Shown here one piece after another: positions 50,084 to 62,757 of a stretch of 64,000 nucleotides of DNA. This DNA comes from Erythrocercus mccallii (Eukaryota > Chordata > Aves > Passeriformes > Dicruridae). How positions within the stretch are numbered: position 1 is the stretch's first letter; each line of letters opens with the position of its first letter. The position numbers were made by a program, and so were the translations under genes. Below the pieces are notes generated by a model. That model did no database searches. It was not told the DNA's origin and worked only from the letters and a program-made list of their open reading frames with translations. The stretch covers positions 124,001 through 188,000 of the forward strand of contig VZRG01000881.1 of NCBI GenBank assembly GCA_013397435.1, written 5' to 3'.

Positions 50084-52761
50084 TTAATGTCTCAACTGAA
50101 AGAAATCATCTGCCAAATTATTATTATTTTAAATCACCCTCAGCCTTGGAGCCTTTTAAGAGATCTCTGGAGTACCCATGTGCACAGGGAGAAGCCAAGA
50201 CTCATTTCAGCTCCATCTCCTTAAATGCAGAATTAAGGGAGCTGATGGATTAGAAAATTAACTATTTTGGGTCAGGAGCAGCAAGCGGAGGAAAGGCAGC
50301 TATTGGCACTTCTGATGGATTCACCCAGCCCTGAGCATGCAGAGAGGATGGAGGGCAACGTAATGAGCCAAGCAGGGAGTTCCCCGAACTTCTGTAGGTA
50401 GTGGCAGTAGCTGTAGGGGCGGAATTCTCCAGTGAAGGCAGAAACCCCTTTCCTCTGTGTGTGTGTGCAGAGTCCAAGCCTGACTTGCTGGCAGGGAGCA
50501 AACCCCTGTTTAAGTGCTGAGAGCGCTGAAGGCACACAGGTCGTCAAGTAATCACATGGGGCTGAGATGGACTTGTCGGACATGTGAAGAGGAAATGAGA
50601 GAAAATGAAATGTGTGTGTTTGAACATGACTGCGTGCAGCCAGACCGGCAGTGCCTGCATCCCCCTACATCCTCACCCACTGCTCCTGTTTCTTCACAGG
50701 AGGCAAATATGGCTTCTTTTTAGGAAGAAATATAAATAGGCAAGATGCAAGATCGGCTAATTCTTGGAGACTGAAGAGAAAGAGGGGCAGAGCTGCTCTC
50801 ATAGACAGGCGTTCCAAGGATGCTCTAAATTTCATGCAGATGAGAAACTCCAGTAACAGCAGAGGTGACCCTGGAGACCTTGATTCCCATGACACTGAGT
50901 TAGATCTGAGTACTAAATTTTCCCCTTCTATTCACCCCAGACTTAGCAAACAGTGCAATAACATAAACAAATCAAAGGAAACACAAGAAAAAGCCCTGGT
51001 TTCACAGTAATGTTACAGGTGAGCTGGGCAACAGCAGGTCAGGGCAGGAGTCAGTGTGGCTTGCACAGGGCCAAAAATACAACCTGAGTTCAAGAGAAGG
51101 ACTGAGCTTTTATGAGAGGCCAGACTCAGAGAGCTGCTGCTCAGGGTCTGGAGTTCAGAAACATTCACATCTCTGCTGCTGCTGTGAGACAAGGATCAAA
51201 GTGGCAAAAAGTCATCACCAAAGGCACCTTCCACTGCGCAGGCTCAGGAGAGCTGTTGGCAAGGGAGGGTGGAGGATGGAAGTACCCAGCACACCAGAAC
51301 AACAGCAGGCTCAGGCTTACCTGTGCACACGTTGATGTGCAACACCTACACTGAGAGCAGCCTGCTCCTAAGGTCCTTTTTCTCCTTAGGGTCCAGACCT
51401 GCAGACTCCCTGAGCCCATTTGCAGCCTGCAGTGTTCCCAACCCAAAAGCTCTGTGCCATGCTCCTTTCCCTACAAAAGCTGCAGCAGCGTTTACCTGTC
51501 AGCCAAAGAAGCCACAGCCAGGACCTCATCCAGGCCACTCCTCTACCCCAATTGCTGCTTTGTCATTATTTTGATGATTTCAGTCATTTTCAAGCTCTTC
51601 TCAGAAATAATTTAAGGCCAGCAGAGCTTGTTAATAGGTAGAATAGAAAGTGTTCCTTTTCATTTCTCTGGCAACATTAATGTAATTATCCTGAATAATT
51701 CTCAAACTACATGGGCTGTAATTTCAAGGCAATATTACCATTACAGAACCCTGTTCTTCCAGCCAGCATGTGTCATACTTCCCATCCAGAGGTTATTTAT
51801 CAATAATCAGAAAGGCCTTCATTTACAAACAATAGGGTCTCTTCATTTGCAGCACGACAAGGGAGCAGGATGGGTGTCACCAGGCAAAAAGATGTGCCAT
51901 GTCCCTGGCTTCTACTCCTCTGGCATAAGAAATGCAAGGGGAAAAAAAAACCCACTGCAAAGATTAATTCCATACAGATATAAGAGCAAATATTCAGTTG
52001 GCAAGGCCAATAATTGTTCTTCTATTAAAGTCTTAACAGTATCCAAATTCATTACTCTTATCTGAGCAGCCTCAGCCTTCCTTCTTTCAGAAATCAGGTT
52101 CAAGGCACAGAGCTGCTCTCTGAGCTTTGCTTAGATATGTGCCCTGACCATGACACAACACCACCTCAGCCAGCAATAATCATCTTCTGGGGGAACATTG
52201 CAGTTTCTTTGCTATGTCTGTTGCAGGGGAGAGTTTTTGGGTATGGACATGCCATTCTTACATTTGATGCAGAGCAGTTTCTGGTCAGGCAAAGCTGTTC
52301 AGCAGCCTGTGCTCATCACAGCCTTTCCCTTTCCAACCCAGACTATTTTTATTCTGTCAAGAAAGAAGCTCTGCTTGTTCTTACACTTAGGTATCCTATT
52401 ATATCACTAAGTTTAACACCACTTGATGCTCCCAAATTTGGCTCCACAGAACAATTTCCGTAGGCAGCAGATCTGTATTTTCTCAAAGCAATTAGCAGGA
52501 CTCTTGCAGAACACTAACGAGGCGGCCTGTCAGTCCGTCAGCAGCCCTGGACAGAGCCATCTGTTTTAACGAGCTCTGGGGTGTCTTTCTGGACAGCAAC
52601 ACTTCTGCCTCATCCTGTGAGACTCCTGAGGAGAGCAGCAGCGACCTTCATGCACAATATCTGACCAAAGGAGAACTCTTGCCCTCCTCCTCCCGTGGCA
52701 GCATCAGGCTCTCACCAGCAGGCTAAAACTACCCAGATCACTCTAGATACAGCTGAAGACA

Positions 52762-52950
52762 TTTTTTACAGTGAGGGTGGTGAGGCACCAGAACATGTTA
52801 GCCAGAGAGGTCCCTGCAAACTTTCAAGGCCATGTTGGACAGGGGTTTGACCAATCTGATCCAGTTGAAGAGGTCCCTGCTCACCGCAGGGGGTTTTGCC
52901 CAGATGACCTTTAAATGTCCCTCCCAACCCCAACCATTCTGTGATTCTAA
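52762..52950 (+). mobile_element. CR1 LINE, 3' end fragment
   Basis: The segment carries the typical avian CR1 tail in order: ACAGTGAGGGTGGTGAGGCA, a run resembling 'gaacatgttagccagagaggt', 'tccctgcaaactttcaaggccatgttggacaggg' in pieces, 'ccctgctcaccgcagggggtt', 'gatgacctttaaatgtccctcc', and finally the 3' terminal CCAACCATTCTGTGATTCTA. It represents only the last 190 bp of the element, the usual 5'-truncated state, with no coding capacity. Several substitutions from the familiar consensus show it is not a recent insertion. The orientation is opposite to SGCD. Confidence 0.92.
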
Positions 52951-54771
52951 AATCTGATGTACAACATCCACCCTGGAATAAGCAGCAGTTATAGATCTGG
53001 CAACCAAAATAGTGAGAAATCTTTGGCCAAATTTTGCAAATTCTTTCCCTCTGCTTATATTCTGCAAGAAATGCTAAGGCACGTGATTTTCATAAAGCAG
53101 CTCCTGACAGAATGCAGACACTTGGAGCTGTAGCACATTAAAGAATGATTGTGCTGATATATAAACAAACACATACATATTCACATATTTTGAGTTTCAA
53201 CAGAGAATGCTGGGGAAGGTTTAAAAAGCAAATTGATTAGAAAATTAAGATACACTGAGATGGTGTCAGAAGGAAGGAAAAAAGATGCAGTGGCTTGAGA
53301 AATAAATGCATCTTTGCGTGTCAGTAATCACATGTGACCTTTGCCAGAGAACTCAGTATGGCAGAAGCATATTGGTGAGGATATGTACCCCAATAATCTT
53401 GAAAAAGCCATTGTGCAAAAATTCCAGACCTGGATTTATCTACAGAGATAAACTCAAGGGCCTCTCAATCTCAGTATCTCTGCTTCAGTTATTGGCAGGA
53501 TATCTCAAAGGGTAAAAAGCCATTTAATTGGGAACTCCCTTTATTTCTGTAGCTATTACCTCTCAGTTTCTGAGAAGATTCCTTGTGCTCCCCTATACCT
53601 AACCAGGTTTTGGAGCCTGTGCTTGGAGGATTTCCTGTGTGTTCAACAGCATCCATAGAAGCTGCAACAGCCAGGAGAGTTGCCGAGACCATTTGCACTT
53701 GGTCTGCTCTCCTCTTCCAAATATTTATCTGATTCAGCAGTGGTGAGGTTTAACCTTCACTGCAATGTCAGAGAGGGCTGATGCTGCTCCCAAATCCCTC
53801 TGTGACCCCAAGAGTCATCCTAAGGATGGCTGTAACAATGTTTGCTCCCTTAAGAGTACAGAAATCAAATGTCCTGTCCCTTCCTCCACAGAGCCAGCAC
53901 ACACTTTGGTTCCTGGCACTTTATCCTATAACCTCATAGTTGTGGTCTTGGATTCCTTGTGAGCACAGTGACCCCAGCAGCCTCTACCAGCACCACGCTG
54001 CAGAAATCTTCACTGCAGAGGAATGAAACTCCTCTTGCAATGCTCATTTCTATATGGCAGAAAAATAAGAGGCTCCTTTCGTGACTCCTCTGCAGCAGCA
54101 AAACATCCTGTGGGTTGGCAGCAACAGGATCTTTTCATTAGTAGGACACAGGGAAAACCTTGCCACATTCGTATATTTTGAAGTGGAATTTCATCACTAC
54201 TGTGATTAATGTCAACATCATTTCTGCCCTAAATTCTCCATTCGCTCAGGCTAAAAATACCTTCCTGGATTTCTTGATATTATCCAATAAGAATCACAAA
54301 TGAAGAGAGGGCAAGGAGAGGAAAGGATAGAGAGAGGTGCTTTTTGTCTTTCATCCAGACTTTGTTTTTAGGCAAGGTAGCTGTCAGGGAGGTAAGAGAG
54401 ATGTTCCAAAAATGTGAGGGATTTTACCTGCCCACATTTCTCCCCAGGTTATCACAACAGTTTATGTGGATGCTTCTCAAAGAGCAGAAGAGTTTTCATG
54501 TTATGCCCCACTCACAAATATATTTACAATTATAGTTTATGAAGTCACTAACTGGTAATTTAAAAAAGTTTATTTCCTTCTTTTTTCTTTCTTTTTTTTT
54601 TAAAGTGCTCTTGCATCCTATTCTTGTTTTCCAGATCTGTCCTGCCTTCTCCATTTCTGTGGGTTGGGGACATACTCAAGCTGGTAAACTCCCCCTCCAC
54701 AACAGCAGGAAACATGCAAAGTGAAAAATTCAATCCCTTCCCTACAAAACCTGTTTCCAAATGCAAAGATG

Positions 54772-54831
54772 GACCTCAGTGATCCTTGTGGGTCCCATAC
54801 AGCTCAGGATATTCTGTGATGCTGTGGTTCT
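54772..54831 (+). mobile_element. CR1 LINE, short 3' end fragment
   Basis: The sequence GACCTCAGTGATCCTTGTGG, then a GGTCCC word, then CTCAGGATATTCTGTGATGC matches the tail of the CR1 subfamilies whose 3' end reads 'tgatccttgtgggtcccttccaactcaggatattctatgattc'. Only about 60 bp survive. It lies 1.8 kb from the other CR1 tail in the same orientation but carries a different tail sequence, so it is a separate insertion rather than a duplicate. Confidence 0.8.
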
Positions 54832-55110
54832 AATCAATGGCTGGGTGTTTTTGTAACCCTCCCACCTTACTGGAGACCAGCACAAGAGAAATCAACACAG
54901 AGTATTTACTCTCAACTCCCTGTGAAAATATACACATGTATTTATGAAGCTCACATCACAAAAAAAAAAATGCATTGTAGCAGTGGGGTTAGATGTGAAT
55001 TCTGCAGCAACTGCTTCTCAGTTCCAGAGCATCTGGCAGGAGCAGCACTGGGCTGGGTTCACCTCAGTGCTGCTGAGCAAAGCCTCCTCCTCTCACCCCT
55101 GCAGCTATTT

Positions 55111-55131
55111 ATCATCATCATCATCATCATC
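55111..55131. repeat. (ATC)7 trinucleotide repeat
   Basis: Seven perfect ATC units follow GCAGCTATTT. It lies in non-genic DNA about 280 bp after the short CR1 fragment. The repeat explains the Ser- or Ile-rich runs seen when this stretch is translated. Confidence 0.92.
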
Positions 55132-56640
55132 ACACAAATCCAGGAGCAGCTTAGCACGGTGGCACAGAAGTCTCCATCCTGACTGCCACATGGAGGTTAA
55201 ACTGATCTGTCTGCAGCACAACAGCACAGCCTGAGCCTTTCTCTTAACCTAAATCACTCAGGTAGTTCCTAGGCTTGAATGGGAGCAGGTGGGGGAACAC
55301 GTGTTGGGAGCACGCTCTGGAACAGTCACAGAGCTTTATGGGTTCATCATCCCAACACATAAACTTTCTCCCAGCAGGGCTCCTTCTCACCTCCCTGTTT
55401 TTATTATTGTACAGCAAGATCTGAACGGCAACTCTCTCAAAGGTTAACAGGCCTGTCCAGAAAGTGCAAGAAACAGACGGGCTACAGCCTATGAATTTTA
55501 ATGCTCTACATGACAACAACATGCTATTTCTGTACTGGAGAGCAGTCCACAATCAGCACTATTTCAGTAACTGTGAGAGATGGCAGAGGCCAAGGAAAGG
55601 TGCAAGAACAGCTGTAAGACAATCTGCCTGCAAATAACAGTAGACCACCATAAAGAAGGGATGGCAGAGAGGGGAAATACCACACCAGAGAAACCCCAGC
55701 AAGAACACCTCCACCTGCCTGCAAAACCAAAGGAATGTTGCTGTGCTATAGCAGGTCAGCATGTTTCAGATGGTGATCCCCATGTGAGATGAGTCCATCT
55801 TTCTTTGAGAGGAAGCCCTGGTGGTGTTAAGAGAAATGACACCTTAATGCTGGAAGTTACAGGTTGTTGCAAGCAAAAGGACCCACATGTTCTCCTCATC
55901 CACTGCATGCTGAAGTTGGCCTTGTATTTCCAAGCAAGGGATGCTTGCAGAGTCTCAAACACCTCTAAACCAACATGCTTTAGGGAGGTATTATAAAGAA
56001 GAAAAGAAAGCTGGCTACCAGGGCACTTGTATTCAGCTCTTTACTCACTGCAGTGAATCTGCACCACAATAATTCCTCTTCCACCAGGACCCACAGAGTG
56101 CTTAGCCCTATCTGTCTCAAATTATTTTCATTTTTATATAAAGACAAACCCAAGGATTCCTTAAAGAATTTGTCACAATTAGGTGTTGGCATTTCTTCAT
56201 AATTGCCTTAAATACTTCAGTCTCAAGGAAATGTGGTTGAAAATGCAGGAAAATTATGCTGATTAGTTGTCATAATTAGATAGATTCAATAAAACCTGGT
56301 ACTTAGCATGTTTTGCATTTATATAATCTTTAGACAAAATTAGCCTCAAAGATATCTCTATCATTTTTTAGTCCTTTGCTACCAAGTACATCTGATCTGG
56401 AAAGAATCATCTTCATAAACAGACACCTCTTGAGGATTGCTTGATATCATTACTGTGCCCCCAAAACTGTTCCCCCAGCACTCCACTTCTCCCTTCTGCT
56501 ATCAACATGCAAAGCTTGCAGAATTATGGGATTTGGCTTGTTCTGAGAAGGAACCAATTATGGAACTGGCGATTTTTGTTGGAAGACTGGTCATTCATCA
56601 AGGAAATAAGTCTTATTTCTATGGTGGGGAGAATGTGGGG

Positions 56641-56740
56641 AAAAAACCACAACAAAACAAACAAACAACCCCCCCACAAATAAACAACCAAACCAAACCA
56701 AAACCAACAAGCAAAAAAAAAAAACAACAAACAAAACCCC
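56641..56740. repeat. A/C-rich low-complexity tract
   Basis: About 100 bp made almost entirely of A and C, with imperfect AAAC and AACC units, a C7 run and an A12 run. No G-containing consensus or target duplication was seen, so it is called low complexity rather than a retroposon tail. Confidence 0.85.
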
Positions 56741-59700
56741 TCAACACCAAAGCAGCAGTGTCCCACTGCTTCAAATGTCTTCCAACCAGCATTTAGCCAA
56801 AACATTCGCTCAAAATCTTGCCAGCTTCTTGAATCTAAAAGCAAGGACAGATATGTATATCCCAGCACAAAAGATTTCTTCCCCCACGGAGCACTGATGA
56901 AGATAAAGCTACTGGCAGGCCCATAAACCCTATTGCCAAAGTTTACTTCTTCCTGGTCCAGATAAAGAAAATCCCCAGGACTGAATGTTTTCCTATGCAA
57001 AACGGCCCCTGTGACTTGGAAGTCCTATTAATTTTCTTGGAGCACACATAATTAGCTAAAAATGCTTATGTGGACTAAAAAAGACAAAAGACATTTATGG
57101 AGCTTCTTTCTCTGCAAAGCAGTCAAATATGTCTTCAACCCTATATATAAGCACCTCTATTTATTACTCTGAGTATCTGCATTTTTTTCTGTCTGTGTGA
57201 GAAATTTTTCTTCTCCCTTCAGAGCACCATCCCCCTTTCTAAGCCAGGAGACTATGAAATAAATATGGTACCGCATATAAACAGTGCACAATAAAACAGA
57301 GCTTTAAAATTCCGAGTCAGCTGAAGATATCAAGTTTTTCTTTCTCAGTGATTGATGCCCTCTAGAAGAAATAATAATTATATGGCACAAGGAGGAGGAA
57401 AAAAGGCATGTGGAATAACATAAGCATTTAGTCAAATCATAACTGAAACACTGAGGGGAAAAATGCTTTAAAACTGCTTAGCCAGGAAAAGACATCATTA
57501 TCTGTAAAATGTATGAAAAATAAACCCCCTCCAATAAGAAAAGAACTTCAGAAATTTGTTATACGCTAATGCCATCTACCAGACATCAGTGGAAGTAGCA
57601 GAAAGAAGTGTCAAAGAAACAACAAATAAAACAGGGATTAAGTAAGTACTTGTGCACAGCCCCAGGTCTTTATTTTCTTAGCAAGTACTGAATTCCAAAC
57701 CTTGTTCTACCTTTTCTTTCTTTCTTAGAGAAAGGACTCCAGGGCATCCATGAATGCAAATATTTATCATTTCTTTTAATTGGCAAGGCTGCAGAAAAAT
57801 CTTTGAAATTCCCCTTCCAACACAACTTTGAGGCACAATATTTAGCTACACATCTTTGAACTATCGTTATTTTTCTCTTGCAAGCTGATGTTCTCTTATA
57901 CAACGAAAAAACCCCTTATTCTGTATCAAATTCCACATTGTCTCAGGGCCTCTTCAGCCTGCCCTGTCTTCATCAACGAGCCCAAACTCAAAGAGCTTTA
58001 CAAGTGGTTACACTGACAATTTAATCGCAATCTTTACCTGTATGTGGAGTTTCCAAGGGCTGCCTGATTACTGTAAAGAGGTTTCTACTTCTCTTCTAGT
58101 CCCAAATGGCCCCTGATTTAGACCCAGCTCCAAAACACACTCCAAGGAGTGTGTTTAACTTTAACAATACAGTTGCTTTCCTAGGAGAAAGTTTTCTGCC
58201 TCCACTGAGGATGTCCTTTTCCAACCCAAAGCTCGGGTTTTACCAGCATCTAAAGGAATCCAAATTCCTTTTGGACATTCACCAGAAATAAAACAGCAGA
58301 TGTCTGTTCAGTCTCAAAACTGAAAAACAGATGCAGGTGCAAAATCTGCCATGGACACAGTGATGCAGAAAGTGGGAGATAGATAAAGCAAGATCTAAAA
58401 CCAGCAGAGCACAATCTGGACCTGAAGCATTTGAGAGGCCCAAGAACACTTCCACTTGAAAAGGAACATCATCTATATATGTGGTTGTTCTTTCAGACAA
58501 AACCTCCTCTCTTCCTAAGCTTACCTATAACCTACCCCAAACTTCTACCTAAACTTATCCCAAACTAATGAGATTTGTTCGACTTTCCTAATGTCTCTTT
58601 AGGAAAATATTCCAGAAATTCTGACAACTGGAAAGAATCTAATTTTCTGTCTAAATGTATTCAGATCTTTTTGCACTAAATTTAACCTTTCTACACCCCC
58701 TCAAAAAAATTCCACAGATTTCAGAAGCGTTTACAGATACCAACTCACAGAGGCACTATCCAGAAATTCTGCCAGTATTTGTCTCTTTCTGTTCTTCTAC
58801 AAGGGCAGAAACAAAAGCTTTTTAGTTGCTACACTTGGTCTGTGTCTACAATGGAAAGGTTCAGTGATGAAGCCATGCTGAATAGCCACTGATTAAGAAA
58901 TTGCAGCAGGAGCAGGAGCTGCTGTTGATTCAAGGTGAGAGGAATTACACCGAGCTGGAGTTAGCTGGCAATGCACAAAGAGGAATTTCCATGTTGTCAA
59001 AAATCTTCCACCGTGTCTGATTCTGGCATTATTTCCTACTGGCTTGCTAAGAAAAAAAGAGCCCTCATCACACTTCTCTGGTGCTTTCTTTGCTCCTTGG
59101 ATGAATATTCCGTGAGTGCAAATAAAATGTTCGACTCCAGTAATTTATTTTCTGTCTCTCACAGGAAGGGCTGGAGGCAGCCATCAGGAGCTGGAAGTGA
59201 GTTTTTACAGCAAAGCCTCCCTGCCAGCTCCCAGCTCCTCTCCTCCTTCTGCCCTTCTTCTGTCAGATCACAGCCGCAAGGCACCACGAAGCCACACCAA
59301 CGTGGTGCTGGTCCTAAGCCCCATTTCTACAGCTCTAACAGCCTGCCTGACACTCAGGAAATTTAGCCAGGAAGATCCAGACCCAACATTCCTGAACTGC
59401 AGAGGGAGGATGCACAGGCAGTCCCAGACAGGGCAGAGAATCGATACTGGGGAGGAGTATCTCAATATTATTGCAATACAAGCCTAAGATTTAAATAGTC
59501 CATGTCAGAAGAGCTGAGACATGCCATCACAAAATTTTTATTAGCTATCCATTGGGCTTTTAAGCTTCCAGCTTCCCAGAGTAACAGTTATGCTTTAAAC
59601 TATAAACTTTTTTTCCCCCTGCCTCCAAAATTGCAAACACACACAGTGCTTAAGCTTGTTGGCTCTCTTCTCTTGCAGAGCAGCCACTGCCTCTGTTTTG

Positions 59701-62150
59701 CCTTTCTTTCCTTTCCCAGGGTTCTGGCAGCATGTGGGTTAATGGGACAGTTATTTGAATGAAAGGCATTTCCAATAAATCAGCAGATAGCAAAAGGGAA
59801 AAAGCACTAGAGTAATTTCTTCTGCTCACAATTTCATTATGTTCTTGGCTTTGAGCCATTATAAGGTAAATCAGTCAAGTCATGTTGCGCAGACATTTCT
59901 GAAAGAACAGTTTTTTAAATCACTTGGTAAGTCACACTCCTTGTTTTGAATGGAGAGTCCTGCTTATTTTTTATGTCATTTATGCCCATTTAAAAGTTGT
60001 GAGAAGGAGAGCTGGAGTCAGAGCTAGAGCTGTGATTTGGCTGCTAAGAGCACTTCAAGGAGCTGTCCCCAGTGCTGTCCCCACGGCCCACATCCTCCTT
60101 TCCAGCCCAACAAACAGACACACACTCCTCTCCAGTTTCCTTTTGGCAACAAACCTTGGAATAATGCTGACCAAAGAAGGGAAGAAGGGACCTCTGCTTG
60201 TAGGACCTTGGCCTGGGCAAGCCTGCTCAGCTGGTGACATTCACTAGGGCTCTCTCCAGCTTTTCATCTCCATCTGGTGTTCTCTCACCAGTCACTGGCT
60301 CACAGCTCCTCAGCAAACATGGAAAAATGCAAAAATGCGCTGCTTTCACCACGGGGAAGGCTGTGCTGGGATGAAACTCCCAGAGTAAGGAAATGGAGGC
60401 TGCTGGCAAAAATATTACAGTTTTGACAGTCTCTTCATTCTCCTTCTCCCCCACAACAGTGGTGTGATCAAGAGGAGGCAGAACAGGGATGCAGCAGCAG
60501 CAGAACATCATGGACTGAGGAATGGGGGATGATGAAGACAAAGCAAACACCACACAGCTGCACGTGGACCTGAAAGCACCAGCTTGTCCCTGCACAAACT
60601 GTCTCCCAGCCACTTTAATGGCTTCAAACTTCACACACTATCATTAATGCTCAGTATTTTCCCTCTTACAGCTCACAGCTTTCCACTTAATGTATTCATT
60701 CCATTTCCCCCCGTTCCCACATTGTAACCCCCCCAAAGTCCCTGAAAGTACCTTTACCTTCATGATTTGGGATCTCACACAATTTACTGAAATTCTGAGC
60801 ATCAGTTACAGAAGCCACACATAAAAGCCAAACACAGCCTAAGAATCTCAACACAGCAAAAGCATTCTCACAGGCACTCCAGCAGAGGAAATCCCAATTA
60901 ATGCCTTACACAGAAACACAAGCTCTTCACGCTTAACCCTCAGATTTTGAGTGGAAGCCCAATGTTTGCTGCAAGTGGCTGTGCCACACTTTAAACATCT
61001 AATTTTTAACTGTGCAGAACAGTGTGATGGCTGCTTGCTTTTGCCCCCCAGCCATCCACCAACCTCTCACTTGGCCTAGGTTAGCACAGCAAGCAGTTAC
61101 TGCAGGAGGCAGAGATTCCTCACCAGTTTCTAAACTAGCTGACAGACACTTCCAGCTGCTTTTCAATGCATACTCCACTGTCAATCAAAATTACAGGGTA
61201 TAATTAAGCAGGCAACAGCCAAGCAATGTCTGTCTTCCACCCAAGAACCCAATGAACAGATTAATTTACCAGTGAAATAGAGTAAGATGAATTCCTCTAA
61301 AAATAAACCCCTGAGAGACAAGGCACCATCAATTTCTTCCCTATCTAGTAGTAGGTTAAACACTCTGCAAAGCAGAGTTTCAAACCTTTTTGTATCATCC
61401 ATATTAACAATGGTGATCTCCATTCAACTTGCAAATTCAGCTCCTGGAGGCATCAATGGCTCCTTCAGCCCCAGGCTGGGGTAACACAAATGGCATCAGA
61501 TGTCAGAAGGATGATGAGGTGCCACACAAACCATTGCAGAGTTGACAGAACCTGCCCCAAGCTGTTGTGGGTTCCTGAGACCTTCTAAATACCTTGCTCT
61601 ACCTGACATTTCTTTGTGCAATAGGTATTATATTCACGTTGCATTGCTGAGCTTTAATTACTTTGACAACTTGCAGGGGACTTTTAAAATAATAATTTAT
61701 TTAATCAACAGGGTTTTTTCATTGTAATGGTCGGTAGCAGCAAGAGATCATGCTAAGATAATGAAAAGCATTGGAGCAGCTGAAAACTTAATTAAAACAC
61801 GTAAAAATTAATTATACTGCTCATCATTGATTTCGTCTGAAAAAGCTGATATTGCAAATAGGAAGTCAAAAGCAACGAGGTCATGTGGAGAGTTGCTGAT
61901 GTGAAAGTGATACATTACAGAAAAAATACATCCATGCTGAGAGGAGCCACTCACTCCAGGTCAACAATCCCGTGCTGAGCTGAACTGCATCCCACATCAC
62001 CAAATTGCCAATCAAGCATCAATAAGGAGGCTGATGAAGGTGAAGCCAGAAGAACAGAGTACATGGAATATGACTGGTATGTAGATATGTGAGATCAGAA
62101 CCACACAATTAATAAAGTCAGCTTTTACAGGATCTTTTTCTGCCTCTGTA

Positions 62151-62220
62151 CAAAAACAAAACAAAACAAACCCCCAAAGACCAACACCAAAACAAACAAA
62201 CAAACAAAAAAAGAACCAAA
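62151..62220. repeat. A/C-rich low-complexity tract
   Basis: Imperfect CAAAA and AAAC units with one C5 run are followed by an A7 run. It is similar in composition to the tract near 56.7 kb but not the same sequence. Confidence 0.85.
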
Positions 62221-62628
62221 AATGAGTTTAGTAGTGTAATCGTGAAATGTCACTCTTCAGGCTCTCCAGAAATGCCTCAGATGTGTACCTGGATTAGGAC
62301 TACACACCTTGGTGTTGCAAAAAGGAATTATAGCATCACTTAATGTCCATAACTAACCAGGACCTGCTCACGCCTGCACTCAGTCCCAGAGTTAGGGAGG
62401 CAAGGGGAGCAGCCAGGTGTTCCTACCCCTTCTGCCTTGTTCTGTAAAAAAATAATGTACTGTCCTCTGTTTAAATAATAATCCTTTTTCCCTCCTGTCA
62501 GTTCCTGAACTTGTTTATAAAGCATATTATATCCTATTTTCAGTTGAATCAGTAGAGCCACTTAAGGTACCCTTTGAATAAAATACCACAGAACAGAAAG
62601 GCCAACTTGGTATCAGCATAAATTTTAT

Positions 62629-62757
62629 CCACAGCTCTACCTTTGGGCAAGTCACTTAACTACTCCGAGCCTAAAGCATGGAATGAAGGAAATACTGCTT
62701 TATCAAACTCACCAGAAAGATTATCTAATACTATCTCATATTTATAAAGCACTTTCT
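62629..62757 (+). mobile_element. MIR-type ancient SINE fragment
   Basis: Positions 62643-62660 read TTGGGCAAGTCACTTAAC, an exact 18-base match to the conserved core of MIR SINEs. It is preceded by CCACAGCTCTAC and followed by a segment like 'ctctgagcct', as in the MIR consensus. Further along, 'ttatctaatactatctcatatttataaagcacttt' resembles the LINE2-derived MIR tail ('...tatgtaaagcacttt'). The tRNA-derived head with A and B boxes is not evident, so the element is 5'-truncated. MIR copies predate the bird-mammal split and are scarce in bird genomes. Confidence 0.8.
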
